Assembly (NCBI GenBank): GCA_025999255.1
Contig: BNXB01000018.1
Span: 1 to 22,993 of the forward strand
From: Bacteroidia bacterium
Lineage (GTDB): Bacteria > Bacteroidota > Bacteroidia > Bacteroidales > Azobacteroidaceae
Direction of reading: 5' to 3'
DNA length: 22,993 bases
Shown piece after piece: positions 14,644 through 22,820 of this stretch. How positions within the stretch are numbered: position 1 is the first letter of the stretch; every line of letters starts with the position of its first letter. Position numbers and translations under genes: made by a program. The notes below the pieces were generated by a model. It saw nothing but the letters and a program-made list of their open reading frames with translations. It did no database searches and was not told the DNA's origin.

Positions 14644-15581
14644 AGCGCTTTGATTTCTTTCAGTATATCGTTTGTCTTACGAACGGCTTCGGCGCTCTTT
14701 TCAAACAAGGCTTTTTCTTCGTCGTTCAATTTGAAGTCAACGATTTTTTCCACGCCGTTACGTCCTAATATAGCAGGAACACCGATACAGATATCCTTTT
14801 GTCCGTATTCGCCTTCGAGATAAATACAACAGGGAATTAAACGTTTGTAATCACGGATGATTGACTCTGCCACATAAGCGCCTGCAGCGCCGGGAGCATA
14901 CCATGCTGAAGTTCCGAGTAAACCGGTCAGGGTAGCGCCTCCTACCATGGTATCGGCAACAACCTTATCAAGTGTTGCTGCATCCAGCAATTGGGAAACA
15001 GGAATTCCATTGTATGTAGCCAGTCGTTTCAGCGGGATCATTGTGGTATCTCCGTGTCCTCCGATTACTGTACCGTCCACTTGTGAAGGGTTTACATTCA
15101 GGGCCTGGCTCAGGTAATATTTGAAACGGGAACTGTCGAGGGTTCCTCCCATGCCGATAACTCTGTTTTTAGGTAATCCGGTTGCTTTCAATGTGAGGTA
15201 GGTCATCGTATCCATCGGATTGGAAATAATGATAAAGATTGCGTTGGGTGAAAATTTCAGGCAATTTTCGACAACGCTTTTAACGATATTGGCATTGACT
15301 CCGATTAACTCTTCACGAGTCATTCCCGGCTTACGTGGAATACCGGAAGTAACGATAACTACATCCGAATCAGCTGTTTTTGAATAATCATTGGTGATGC
15401 CTACGATTTTAGTTTCAAAATCAAGGGTTTGAGCAGTTTGCATCATGTCTATTGCTTTTCCTTCAGCTACACCCTCTTTTACGTCAAGCATAACCACTTC
15501 ATCGGCAATTTTATTGAATGCCAATACATTAGCACATGTTGCACCTACATTACCGGCTCCTACAACAGTTATTTTAGCCAT
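14640..15581 (-). CDS. mdh: Malate dehydrogenase (LDH-like type)
   Basis: A 313-residue cytosolic NAD-dependent enzyme interconverting malate and oxaloacetate, used in Bacteroidales mostly in the reductive branch towards succinate. VVGAGNVGA (residues 6-14) binds NAD, with Asp33 after the second strand. Arg83 and Arg89 lie in the mobile loop (GIPRKPGMTREEL), where the Arg sets malate rather than lactate specificity; Arg152 (LDSSRF) and catalytic His176 (GGHGDTTM) follow. ATG 15581 is chosen because the Rossmann motif begins there; a frame opening at 15635 adds 18 unconserved residues and would start over the promoter element at 15633-15640. Confidence 0.96.
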   Translation of the reverse strand: MAKITVVGAGNVGATCANVLAFNKIADEVVMLDVKEGVAEGKAIDMMQTAQTLDFETKIVGITNDYSKTADSDVVIVTSGIPRKPGMTREELIGVNANIVKSVVENCLKFSPNAIFIIISNPMDTMTYLTLKATGLPKNRVIGMGGTLDSSRFKYYLSQALNVNPSQVDGTVIGGHGDTTMIPLKRLATYNGIPVSQLLDAATLDKVVADTMVGGATLTGLLGTSAWYAPGAAGAYVAESIIRDYKRLIPCCIYLEGEYGQKDICIGVPAILGRNGVEKIVDFKLNDEEKALFEKSAEAVRKTNDILKEIKAL

Positions 15582-15632
15582 AATTAAAAAATTTATTGAA
15601 TTAATAAAATGATCTTTCTGATTAAAGAACTG

Positions 15633-15640
15633 CAAAATTA
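15633..15640 (-). promoter_or_regulatory. Probable -7 element of mdh
   Basis: The minus strand reads TAATTTTG, matching TAnnTTTG, 52 bases upstream of the chosen mdh start. It supports the shorter mdh frame. Confidence 0.5.
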
Positions 15641-15713
15641 CGACTTCACTTTGAATAAAGAAATTTTTCCATAATAAAATTGGTTAAATTCCTATTGAAA
15701 GAACATAAAATTA

Positions 15714-15769
15714 AGGTGTGTTAAAAATAGTATTTCGTATCGTTATGATAATACATTTCCAACACACCT
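15714..15769 (-). terminator. Inverted repeat downstream of the TetR-like gene
   Basis: Perfect 9-base arms AGGTGTGTT (15714-15722) and AACACACCT (15761-15769) enclose a 38-base A/T-rich loop that has a small TATC/GATA hairpin. Read on the minus strand, the stem is followed by TTAATTTTATG. It lies about 70 bases after the TetR stop and about 75 bases before the mdh promoter, so a terminator for the regulator gene is the simplest reading. Confidence 0.4.
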
Positions 15770-15812
15770 CAAATATCATGTTGGTTCATGACACTAAAGG
15801 AGCGAATATTAC

Positions 15813-15846
15813 TCAAATAAAAGAAATAACGTTATTTCTTATTTGA
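15813..15846. repeat. Near-perfect A/T palindrome at the TetR stop codon
   Basis: Arms 15813-15830 and 15831-15846 are complementary apart from a two-base bulge, with centre AACGTT and no loop. The TetR stop codon (15839-15841) is inside it. It may help end transcription or stabilise the 3' end of the mRNA. Confidence 0.5.
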
Positions 15847-16453
15847 ATAATATATCTGCCAATTGCTCAATCGTCTTTGTCAGACGTTTTTTACCTTCAC
15901 GAGTGGTAAAGTCAATGTTACAGAAAGTAGAGACATTTTTGTGCATGTTCAAGTAATAAATACCGGAGATCAGCAATGCATAAATTACTTCAATATCGGT
16001 ATCCGTACCTTTGAAATGTTCTACATTCTTTTCCATAAACTTCTGATTGTCGAGTTCTCTTCTTCTGGCGTGGCGCAGAATGTAAGGAGTAGGTTCAGCA
16101 ATTTCCCAACGGGCAATGCTTTCAAACTCGCGATTCTGATCCATAGTTTTGTAAAGTTCAGTCAGATAATAAATGAACATGTCTTTCAGGTCAGACCCAT
16201 GTTCATTATACGCTTTCTGTACAATAAATCTTTCCCAGAAGTCATTTCTTATGAAATACCTTTCCAGTAGATTGTCAAAACTTTCGAAGTTTCGATAAAT
16301 GTAAGCTTTTTCAACTTTGGCGACTTCAGATACTGAATTAATCCCCAATTGAGAAAAGCCTAATTCATTGATAACTCTGCAAACTGCATTCATCAACTGA
16401 TTGTCGATAACGTCTCTCGTTCTTCTGATTCTTGTTTTTTTCTCGATTGCCAT
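15839..16453 (-). CDS. TetR/AcrR-family-like transcriptional regulator
   Basis: A 204-residue protein with a basic N-terminus (KKTRIRRTRD) and a TetR-type helix-turn-helix at about residues 17-60. There, LMNAVCRVINELGFSQLGINSVSEVA, then KAYIYRNFESFDNLLERYF, matches the usual A..LF...G...T....IA...GvS.gtlY.hF..K..L pattern. A Lys replaces the usual small residue before the Tyr. The rest is helical and would form a ligand-binding/dimer domain that I cannot match to a known ligand. No divergent partner gene is present; 353 mostly non-coding bases lie upstream, so its targets cannot be read from context. Confidence 0.75.
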   Translation of the reverse strand: MAIEKKTRIRRTRDVIDNQLMNAVCRVINELGFSQLGINSVSEVAKVEKAYIYRNFESFDNLLERYFIRNDFWERFIVQKAYNEHGSDLKDMFIYYLTELYKTMDQNREFESIARWEIAEPTPYILRHARRRELDNQKFMEKNVEHFKGTDTDIEVIYALLISGIYYLNMHKNVSTFCNIDFTTREGKKRLTKTIEQLADILFK

Positions 16454-16677
16454 AACAATTAATAATAAAATTTACTCAAAATACATCATATAAATACTAT
16501 AATGCGTACAAAGATTTAAAAAAATCTAAAATAATTACTATCTCCTTTTCTCATGCTAACCTGCAAGATTAGGCGCTTTGTGCTAAAACACCCGACATGA
16601 CCAAAATGTTAGACAAAAGAAATAATATCTTATCAACATAACATACCTTTAGATAATTTTAACTTAAATTATGTATT

Positions 16678-16685
16678 TACCTTTG
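16678..16685 (+). promoter_or_regulatory. Orphan -7 element with no downstream gene on its strand
   Basis: TACCTTTG followed by C is a full match to TAnnTTTG and identical in form to the box upstream of the TPP riboswitch. It points right, yet the next plus-strand gene is 3 kb away and the intervening genes run the other way. Confidence 0.45.
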
Positions 16686-16689
16686 CAGA

Positions 16690-16801
16690 ATCAATGCCTG
16701 TAGGGATACAAATTTAAGGCAATTACAAAAGCAGTATATTGTGTATCATCATAATATACGTGTAATCAAATTGGACACAAATATATAAAAAAATTTATAT
16801 A
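16690..16801 (+). ncRNA. Candidate small RNA
   Basis: A transcript starting from the orphan promoter would run about 110 bases. It contains a TGCCT/AGGCA stem, a perfect 7-bp stem GTATATT/AATATAC (around 16734-16759) and the terminal hairpin TATATAAA-AAAA-TTTATATA (16782-16801). There is no open frame beyond eight codons near its start. No known RNA family was recognised. Confidence 0.3.
16782..16801. terminator. A/U hairpin after the HhH-barrel gene
   Basis: A perfect 8-bp stem TATATAAA/TTTATATA with loop AAAA. It sits 5 bases beyond the stop of the minus-strand outer-membrane gene and at the end of the candidate plus-strand RNA, so it could serve both. It has no G/C pairs, so strength is doubtful. 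Confidence 0.35.
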
Positions 16802-16806
16802 CAATG

Positions 16807-18840
16807 TCAAAAAATCACTTTTAAAATAAAATTAATTTCTGTTTTTTCGTTTCCATTAATTTCTTCCAGTCCGGAACTAATGTCATTTTTATCGAAATAA
16901 TGGGAAGTAGAAATTTTTGTGTAAAGATTCAAAACAGGACAAATATTCCATTTGAAAGTAGTATAATACCGTATGCCTTCTCCATAATAAGAAGGCATAT
17001 TGAATACATACAAGATATTCTTTTCGTAACTGTAGATACGGTTGTCCCAGTTAATTGCGTTAAAGTATGCGAAAGATAAGTCAATATGAAATTTTGAATT
17101 ATTATTTTTATATCCGATAGCTTGTGAAATTGCCCATCCGGCGGTTTTCCTAATTTCGTCCAGATATACGTTGTGATCAAGTTGAGTTTTTAAGACAAAT
17201 CCGGAATTTAGTTTGTAATTTAATTGATATTTCCATTTATGGGAATTATAAGGAATGATATCAATCGTTTTTTCAGTTCTATTTTTTTCTTTTTCCTTAA
17301 ATTTATAGCGCAAATTCATATTCCAGGAAGGATTTGGATTATAAAAAATCTGTAAAAGTATATCTTTTCCGGAAGAAGGAGAGTCTATTTCGTATTTTAG
17401 CCAGGGGAAACGGAATACGTCAATATATCCGGCAAATTGCCACTTGCGGAGATTATATTTTACTCCGAAATACAATCCGGATTCATTCTGGATAGTGGAG
17501 GATTCCCCGAGGGAATTTCCGAAATAGGACTGATAACTGTGGTTGTAATTCCGGTAGGAAAGGGAAAAAGAAAAGAATGAAGCAGGAGTTAATAACAAGT
17601 TGTGAATTGTTGCAATGGCCCCGTTTTTACCAATTGCTGTTTCTCCCTGAACCAATAGTTTTTTTCGATGATAAGAGTAATCAATGCCCAGATTATAATT
17701 ATTTTCTCCTCTCAGGTAATAAACGTTATATGGTTTAAGTTCGGGGTCGAGTTTTTTCTTTCCGAAGTTGTATCCGGTTATGGTTGTTCCTATTTGGAAA
17801 GATTCATTTTTCCATTGCAGATTTGCTCCTGCTACATTCATTTTTGCCTGACGACGTTTTTCCAGATCGTTATAAGTTCTGTTGTATCCGTCGGTTTTAA
17901 AACTGAAAATGGTTGAATCGTCGGTTCGGGCATTGAGATTCCGGTGTGAAGCGAACAGATGTAATTTTGTTTGTTTCAGTTTCAGTGCAAGGGCGATTCC
18001 TCTGAAGAAGTTGTTCTCATTCGTTGAAAAATGTCTTTTTATTCCGGAACTTTTTTTCCCGATGTTACCTGCGTCGGAAGTTTTTCCCATGGCAAAATCG
18101 GTATTCAGAACCAGTCCCTGTCCAAAAGATGCCCTGTAATCTCCCAGGTAAAGTCCTTCCATGATTCCGGTATTTTTCAACGAGAAATTGACCGAATAAA
18201 AATCGAAACCTTTGTGGTGTTTATTCCAAAAGGCTTCTCCTTGATCTTTTTCCCCGGTCAGGCTGAATTGTATCCTTTCACCGTATTGAAATCCATAGCG
18301 GAACGAGAGGTAGTAAGGTTCTCCGAGATAAAAGCGATTGGGGTATTTTTCTTTTTCTTCTTCACCGGCATTACGATATCCCGCTTTTTCCTGCAGGCAG
18401 TTGTCCATACGTATCAGTACCTGGTTCTTACTGTGTCTTAAGATGTTTTTGAGTTTGAAGGGTTCTGTTTTATCTTTTATCTCAATCGTAACAAACGGTA
18501 AGATTTTCTGGATGGTTTGATAATCCAGCCCTTCAACGTTTTTTAGCTCGTAAATTGTACTCAGGGAACCATATTTATATATATGGTATAACAAGTTTTC
18601 GATTTGGATTCCGGAAAGAAAAGGAATACGTTCCAGATCCTGTTTGGTTGTGGTATTCAAATCGAGGGGGTGTTCGCTCAGAAAAGAAAGTTCGTCGTAA
18701 AGGGTTTCTATTTGCGAGGCTTCCATCTCATTTTCCGATAACTCTTCGAGATATTCCATCCAAAGCGTGTTCTTTTCCGGAGTCTGGGAAAATATGGAGG
18801 TGCAAAACAATAGTAAAAAGGTAATGGTAATGAGTTTCAT
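16807..18840 (-). CDS. Outer-membrane beta-barrel protein with N-terminal ComEA-like helix-hairpin-helix domain
   Basis: A 677-residue exported protein. Residues 1-19 are a signal peptide (cleavage about SIFSQ). Residues about 59-119 form a ComEA-like double helix-hairpin-helix: DLNTTTKQDLERIPFLSG, then YGSLSTIYELKNVEGLDYQT and KILPFVTI. This copies the register of the ComEA pattern LNTAs.eeL..lpGIG...A..Ii.yR...GpF.s.edL..V.GIG..t...i.p.i. The two GIG turns have drifted to LSGI and EGLD. The remaining 550 residues are rich in alternating strands with many Tyr/Phe, include GLYLGDYRASFGQGLVL, and end in VIF, typical of an outer-membrane barrel. Similar proteins exist in Bacteroidota, but I know of no established function. 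It follows the PorV-like gene by 17 bases. Confidence 0.8.
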   Translation of the reverse strand: MKLITITFLLLFCTSIFSQTPEKNTLWMEYLEELSENEMEASQIETLYDELSFLSEHPLDLNTTTKQDLERIPFLSGIQIENLLYHIYKYGSLSTIYELKNVEGLDYQTIQKILPFVTIEIKDKTEPFKLKNILRHSKNQVLIRMDNCLQEKAGYRNAGEEEKEKYPNRFYLGEPYYLSFRYGFQYGERIQFSLTGEKDQGEAFWNKHHKGFDFYSVNFSLKNTGIMEGLYLGDYRASFGQGLVLNTDFAMGKTSDAGNIGKKSSGIKRHFSTNENNFFRGIALALKLKQTKLHLFASHRNLNARTDDSTIFSFKTDGYNRTYNDLEKRRQAKMNVAGANLQWKNESFQIGTTITGYNFGKKKLDPELKPYNVYYLRGENNYNLGIDYSYHRKKLLVQGETAIGKNGAIATIHNLLLTPASFFSFSLSYRNYNHSYQSYFGNSLGESSTIQNESGLYFGVKYNLRKWQFAGYIDVFRFPWLKYEIDSPSSGKDILLQIFYNPNPSWNMNLRYKFKEKEKNRTEKTIDIIPYNSHKWKYQLNYKLNSGFVLKTQLDHNVYLDEIRKTAGWAISQAIGYKNNNSKFHIDLSFAYFNAINWDNRIYSYEKNILYVFNMPSYYGEGIRYYTTFKWNICPVLNLYTKISTSHYFDKNDISSGLEEINGNEKTEINFILKVIF

Positions 18841-18857
18841 ATGTGCATGATTTTTTC

Positions 18858-19661
18858 TTAAAATTTATAGCCGATTTCTATCATAGTTGAATTACCTAAA
18901 GTTTGGTGCATCATAAAAGCAGTTCCTATGTTGATTTGTTTAAATGTGTAAGAAAATCCGATTGTAGGGGATGAAGGGTTGCTTTGGACTCCAGCTTTGA
19001 AGCTCAGCGATTCGACGACCCGGTACTCGGCTCCCAGCCTTATGTCGAATTTAGATTCCGCATTGTACGAAGTTTCTACAACGAGAGCAAGATCTTCCAA
19101 ACATTGATAATCAATTCCGGCATGGATGGAGTAGTTTGTACTGTTAAGGGTAGTAGCAATATTTTCTGCTAAAAAACCGGTTTTCAAAGAGTTCGAAATC
19201 GAATAAACAACTCCAAGGCTTGCGCTTATTGCCGTAACCGGTTTGCTGTCCAATAAAGAACTCCAATACGATAGGTTCGTTTTCAGTCCAACGGATAGAC
19301 ATGAGTTGATTTGTTTTGCCAGACCGGCTAAAACGGATAAACAATAGTAATCTTTGAATCCGAAATGGTTTAATTGGATTCCGGCATCCAGGAACCGGCT
19401 AGGGTATATCAGGCGTAGGCAGGATGAGTTTAGTTCGCTCATTTGAAACCGGTTATACACGCTTGTGGATATTTTGGATCCGGATTGAAAGGATAAGAAT
19501 GCCGGATTGGAAAATTCCTTACCCAAAGCAAACAGGTTGCCCATAGCCAGTGAACGGACATCGTTGTTCAATTCATTCTCCAATGAAAATGATGATAGTG
19601 GACTGATACAGAGAAAGATTATTGTAAAAAAATAAATCTTTGAAGAGAAAAGACACTTCAT
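18858..19661 (-). CDS. PorV/PorQ-like outer-membrane beta-barrel protein
   Basis: A 267-residue exported protein. It has a signal peptide of about 26 residues (IYFFTIIFLCISPLSSFS), then NDVRSLAMGNLFALGKEFSNPAFLSF, the short N-terminal signature of PorV/PorQ/FadL-like barrels (R..aMGna......NPA.L). About twelve alternating beta-strands follow, ending in MIEIGYKF with C-terminal Phe. It is shorter than PorV or PorQ of type IX secretion (about 330-390), so it is a relative, not an ortholog. It is the first gene of the two-gene operon with the HhH-barrel protein, behind a -7 box at 19706-19713. A joint outer-membrane function is inferred from the pairing alone. Confidence 0.75.
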   Translation of the reverse strand: MKCLFSSKIYFFTIIFLCISPLSSFSLENELNNDVRSLAMGNLFALGKEFSNPAFLSFQSGSKISTSVYNRFQMSELNSSCLRLIYPSRFLDAGIQLNHFGFKDYYCLSVLAGLAKQINSCLSVGLKTNLSYWSSLLDSKPVTAISASLGVVYSISNSLKTGFLAENIATTLNSTNYSIHAGIDYQCLEDLALVVETSYNAESKFDIRLGAEYRVVESLSFKAGVQSNPSSPTIGFSYTFKQINIGTAFMMHQTLGNSTMIEIGYKF

Positions 19662-19705
19662 AGTTAATGGGGTTAGTTGGTTATTTATATAACATCAATA
19701 TTGTA

Positions 19706-19713
19706 CAAAGTTA
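19706..19713 (-). promoter_or_regulatory. Probable -7 element of the PorV-like/HhH-barrel operon
   Basis: The minus strand reads TAACTTTG, matching TAnnTTTG, giving a leader of about 40 bases before the start at 19661. Confidence 0.55.
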
Positions 19714-19745
19714 ATAAATAATCATGCAAAAAGCAAAAAAAAAGA

Positions 19746-19753
19746 TACTTTTG
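19746..19753 (+). promoter_or_regulatory. -7 element immediately upstream of the DUF4294 gene
   Basis: TACTTTTG matches TAnnTTTG and ends 5 bases before the ATG at 19759. A start at the usual distance would fall on or next to the ATG, predicting a leaderless mRNA. It is divergent from the promoter at 19706-19713. Confidence 0.45.
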
Positions 19754-19758
19754 CGGAA

Positions 19759-20355
19759 ATGAAGAATTCGATATATATAGGAATTATTTTTTTATTGTTA
19801 TCTGTCGGCTTGTGTGCACAGAATCAGGGGGCATTGGTTTCTCCCCGCACTCCACATCCATATTCCGGGGTTGGAGACAGTCTCTCTGTGATGATTATTC
19901 CGGATATTTATGTTTATCCGCCGGTAGAATTCAAAAGTATTACCGAAGAAGAAAAATACAGGAAGTTGATACGTGACGTGAAAAGGACTTTACCTTACGC
20001 AAAATTGATTTATGTGACATTGATCGAAACATACGAATATATGCAAACTCTTCCTACGGAAAAACAGCGACAGGATCATATGAAACGAATGGAAAAAGAT
20101 TTGTATGCGGAATATTTTCCCGTATTAAAAAAAATGTCGCTTTCTCAAGGTAAATTATTAATTAAATTGATTAACAGGGAATGTAATCAGAGTAGTTATG
20201 ATATTCTCAAGGCTTTTTTAGGTTCGTTTCGTGCAGGTTTCTGGAATATTTTTGCGGGAATATTCGGCGCCAGTCTGAAATCGGAATGGGATCCGAAGGG
20301 AAAAGATGCTATGACAGAACGAATTGTAATCCTTGTTGAAGAGGGTGCGTTATAA
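19759..20355 (+). CDS. DUF4294 family exported protein
   Basis: A 198-residue protein with a signal peptide (IYIGIIFLLLSVGLCA, cleavage before QNQ). The body fits the Bacteroidota family DUF4294: a short N-terminal PDIYVYPPVEFKS segment, then a helical core RKLIRDVKRTLPYAKLIYVT, MKRMEKDLYAEYFPVLKKMS and QGKLLIKLINRECNQSSYDI. A hydrophobic stretch FRAGFWNIFAGIFGASLKSEW near the end completes the family pattern. It is probably periplasmic or at the outer membrane. Its function is unknown. It is divergent from the PorV-like/HhH-barrel operon, sharing a 97-base promoter region, and is followed by a strong terminator. Confidence 0.8.
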   Translation: MKNSIYIGIIFLLLSVGLCAQNQGALVSPRTPHPYSGVGDSLSVMIIPDIYVYPPVEFKSITEEEKYRKLIRDVKRTLPYAKLIYVTLIETYEYMQTLPTEKQRQDHMKRMEKDLYAEYFPVLKKMSLSQGKLLIKLINRECNQSSYDILKAFLGSFRAGFWNIFAGIFGASLKSEWDPKGKDAMTERIVILVEEGAL

Positions 20356-20376
20356 GGTTATGACACGGATATAAGA

Positions 20377-20414
20377 GCAAAGGGCGAACGGTGTTCAAAC
20401 CGTTCGCCCTTTGC
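20377..20414. terminator. Strong bidirectional terminator
   Basis: A perfect 15-bp G/C-rich stem (20377-20391 with 20400-20414) and 8-base loop TGTTCAAA. It carries AAA/TTT at its foot and lies between the convergent DUF4294 gene and the TonB-dependent receptor gene. Confidence 0.85.
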
Positions 20415-20429
20415 CGTTCAGTATGCATA

Positions 20430-22682
20430 TTAGAATCTGATTACGGCATTTACTATTACATTTGTTTCTGCCTGAGGGAAATATCGAAGTTGATTTTTCC
20501 TTGTGCGTTCGTTTCCGGCTCCCTCATACCAGGTGTACCAGACATAACCGTTACTTTCGTATTTTTCATTGAAAAGGTTGTTTATTAATGCGTTCAAAGT
20601 CAGCGATTTAATCCCATTCAATTTTAGAGTATAACTTAATCTCAGATTGTTGACAAAATAAGGATCCAATTTTCTTTCATTGCTTTCCGAATTGTCAATA
20701 TATTGTTTTCCTACGTATAAAGATTGCAGCCCGGCGGAATAATTACGGAAATTTACGGAAAAGAGATTTCCGGCGACGACATCAGGGGAGTATGCGATAC
20801 TTGTGGTTCCAAGATAATTTACTGCTTGTTTTCCGGTTTCCCAGTCATCAATATATTCTGTGTATTCTTTTATTTTACTTTTGCTTAAAGTCAGATTCCC
20901 ATTCCATTGGAGCCATGAAGCAATGGGAATCCCGGCTGTTACCTCAATCCCGGCACGATAACTGTCGGGAATATTAGAGGTGAGCATTTCTCCTATATCA
21001 TTAACTTCTCCGGTCAAAATCAGTTGATCTTTGTATTTCATGTAATAAAGATTCACTCCCGCGGAAAATGACGGGCTATGATATTTGTAACCTAATTCGT
21101 AATCATAGAGAGTTTCTGTTTTGGGTAATGCAGCCAGTTTACCTTCAGTGTAGTTATTACGATTGGGTTCGCGATGTCCTATTGCAAGAGAGGCATACAA
21201 ATCATTTCCGGAGTTAATCCGGTAAAAGATCCCGGCTTTAGGATTGGAAAAGTTAAATGTATTATCGAAGTCAAGAAGCTGCATTGCTTTGGTATCTTCG
21301 TCATACTCATCATTTTGTCCGTTAATCTTATACTTGATGTAACGATATTGCATGTCGGCAAAGAAATTCCAATGATCATCCAGTTGATAATTTGCTTTAA
21401 GAAAAACATTTATATCTGTTTTTCCGGCTTCACTCCTGTAATATTCGTGTTCCGGATAAAAATCGGAATCTCCGGCGTAATTTTTAGTCCATATTACTTT
21501 TCCAAAATGATCTCCATCATAATAATTACCTCCTCCTCCAAGAGAGATATCCCATTTATTTTGAATGTAGTCCAGGGAAAAGATCATACCCCCGAAGTGG
21601 TTATCCAGGTGTTTTTGCCGGACGAGGTCGCTTTTAGTCACTCCTTTACCATCAAAGGTGAATGGTTTTAAACCATATTCTACCAGCTTACGTTCCGTTT
21701 TATATTCCTCGTAATAACCGTCGCCTTTAGTATAGTGTAAGGTTGCATTCAGTTTAAGTGCGGAAGAAAGTATCTGTAAAAAGGACAATTGGTAATTGGT
21801 TTGATTATAATTATCGGTCTGATTATTGTAGTAAAGAGGTTTGCCCAAGGCATCGAATCCTATGAAACCACTGGGGTTATAGGTCCGGTTGACCGACAGG
21901 TAGTCGATTTCCTCTCCGTTTCCGCTTGGCACCCCATCCCAGGCATGATAAGTCTTTTCTTTTCCCCCGAAGGTGATAAATTTTAATAAGGTATTCTTAT
22001 TATAGTAACCTGCCTGGGCGAAATAAGATTTCAAATCTACGAATGCCCGATCTATAAAGCCGTCGGAATTGATTCCCGACAAACGGGCGTCGAATGACCA
22101 GTGATTAGCAATTTCCCCTGTACCGACTTTTAGTGTGGCTTTTGATGTGTTGAAGGAACCATAGGTACCATTGAACTCTCCGTATGGAATAGTAGGAATG
22201 TATGCCGTCTTGAGGTTGATACTGGCGCCGAAAGCTCCGGCTCCGTTGGTTGATGTTCCTACTCCGCGTTGGACTTGTAAATCCTGGATAGAGGATGCAA
22301 AATCGGGGATGTTCACCCAGAACACGCCATGGGATTCGGAATCGTTCATCGGTACTCCGTTGGCTGTAATGTTAATCCGGTTAGCATCTGTTCCCCGGAT
22401 ACGAAATCCTGTATAACCAATCCCTGTTCCCGCATCGGAGGTTGCAACGACGGAAGGTGTAAGCATCAACAGGTAAGGGATGTCTTGTCCGTAGTTGACT
22501 TTTTCGATTTTTTCCTTATCCAGATTGGAATAAGTTAATGGTGTCTTTTCTTTAGCTCGTGTGGAGATGATTTGGACTTCCTGTAAGTCAATGGATTTGA
22601 GACTGTCTGTTTTTTCTTGTGAGAATACTAACATTCCGGTTGACAAAATTAATGTCAACCATGATAATATGACCTTTTTCAT
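20430..22682 (-). CDS. TonB-dependent outer-membrane receptor, TPP-regulated (probable thiamine uptake)
   Basis: A 750-residue outer-membrane active transporter. Residues 1-21 are a signal peptide (ending LVFSQ). A plug domain follows directly (about 35-165), including LQEVQIISTRAKEKTPLTYS, LLMLTPSV, GFRIRGTDANRINITANGVP and DLQVQRGVGTSTNGAGAFGASIN. The rest is a 22-strand-type barrel ending in NVIVNAVIRF. There is no N-terminal carboxypeptidase-like domain, unlike SusC-type glycan receptors. The TPP riboswitch upstream makes thiamine or a thiamine phosphate/precursor the likely ligand, as proposed for THI-box-linked receptors (OMR1) of Bacteroidota. The inner-membrane partner genes often linked to it (pnuT, thiamine pyrophosphokinase) are not adjacent; the gene appears to be transcribed alone. 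Confidence 0.9.
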   Translation of the reverse strand: MKKVILSWLTLILSTGMLVFSQEKTDSLKSIDLQEVQIISTRAKEKTPLTYSNLDKEKIEKVNYGQDIPYLLMLTPSVVATSDAGTGIGYTGFRIRGTDANRINITANGVPMNDSESHGVFWVNIPDFASSIQDLQVQRGVGTSTNGAGAFGASINLKTAYIPTIPYGEFNGTYGSFNTSKATLKVGTGEIANHWSFDARLSGINSDGFIDRAFVDLKSYFAQAGYYNKNTLLKFITFGGKEKTYHAWDGVPSGNGEEIDYLSVNRTYNPSGFIGFDALGKPLYYNNQTDNYNQTNYQLSFLQILSSALKLNATLHYTKGDGYYEEYKTERKLVEYGLKPFTFDGKGVTKSDLVRQKHLDNHFGGMIFSLDYIQNKWDISLGGGGNYYDGDHFGKVIWTKNYAGDSDFYPEHEYYRSEAGKTDINVFLKANYQLDDHWNFFADMQYRYIKYKINGQNDEYDEDTKAMQLLDFDNTFNFSNPKAGIFYRINSGNDLYASLAIGHREPNRNNYTEGKLAALPKTETLYDYELGYKYHSPSFSAGVNLYYMKYKDQLILTGEVNDIGEMLTSNIPDSYRAGIEVTAGIPIASWLQWNGNLTLSKSKIKEYTEYIDDWETGKQAVNYLGTTSIAYSPDVVAGNLFSVNFRNYSAGLQSLYVGKQYIDNSESNERKLDPYFVNNLRLSYTLKLNGIKSLTLNALINNLFNEKYESNGYVWYTWYEGAGNERTRKNQLRYFPQAETNVIVNAVIRF

Positions 22683-22820
22683 TGTTTAATAAATTATGTA
22701 AACGGAACTAATGGAATAAACCCGTATAATTTAGAGTCCCGTTCAACGATTCAACAAAAAAGGGGATTGTTTGAGATCAATTTCTTCGTTTTTTTGTAGG
22801 AAGAAATGCGCCGGCCGGCA
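22683..22820 (-). promoter_or_regulatory. Leader between riboswitch and receptor start (expression platform)
   Basis: Read on the minus strand, the aptamer is followed at once by the self-complementary GCCGGCCGGC (22811-22820). A perfect 8-bp hairpin ATTTCTTC/GAAGAAAT (22780-22787 with 22800-22807) comes next, then about 95 A/T-rich bases to the ATG. No classical terminator with a U-tract is seen. The GCCGGCCGGC block could pair with either CCGG arm of the aptamer, offering a switch between folds. Confidence 0.45.

Larger units (their letters stand above)
16454..16806. other. 353-base intergenic region
   Basis: No convincing protein gene on either strand. It contains a small stem AGATTT/AAATCT near 16512-16526 just upstream of the TetR-like gene, an orphan plus-strand promoter element (16678-16685), a stem GTATATT/AATATAC near 16734-16759 and an A/U hairpin (16782-16801). 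I find no good -7 box for the TetR-like gene; the nearest weak candidate is close to 16510. Confidence 0.6.

Noticed and set aside
18858..19661. Ortholog of type IX secretion PorV or PorQ
   Set aside because: Only the short N-terminal signature and the barrel ending agree; the protein is clearly shorter and no other secretion genes are adjacent.
21174..21671. 165-codon plus-strand frame
   Set aside because: It lies wholly antisense to the TonB-dependent receptor, with hydrophobic low-complexity content typical of a reverse-strand artefact.
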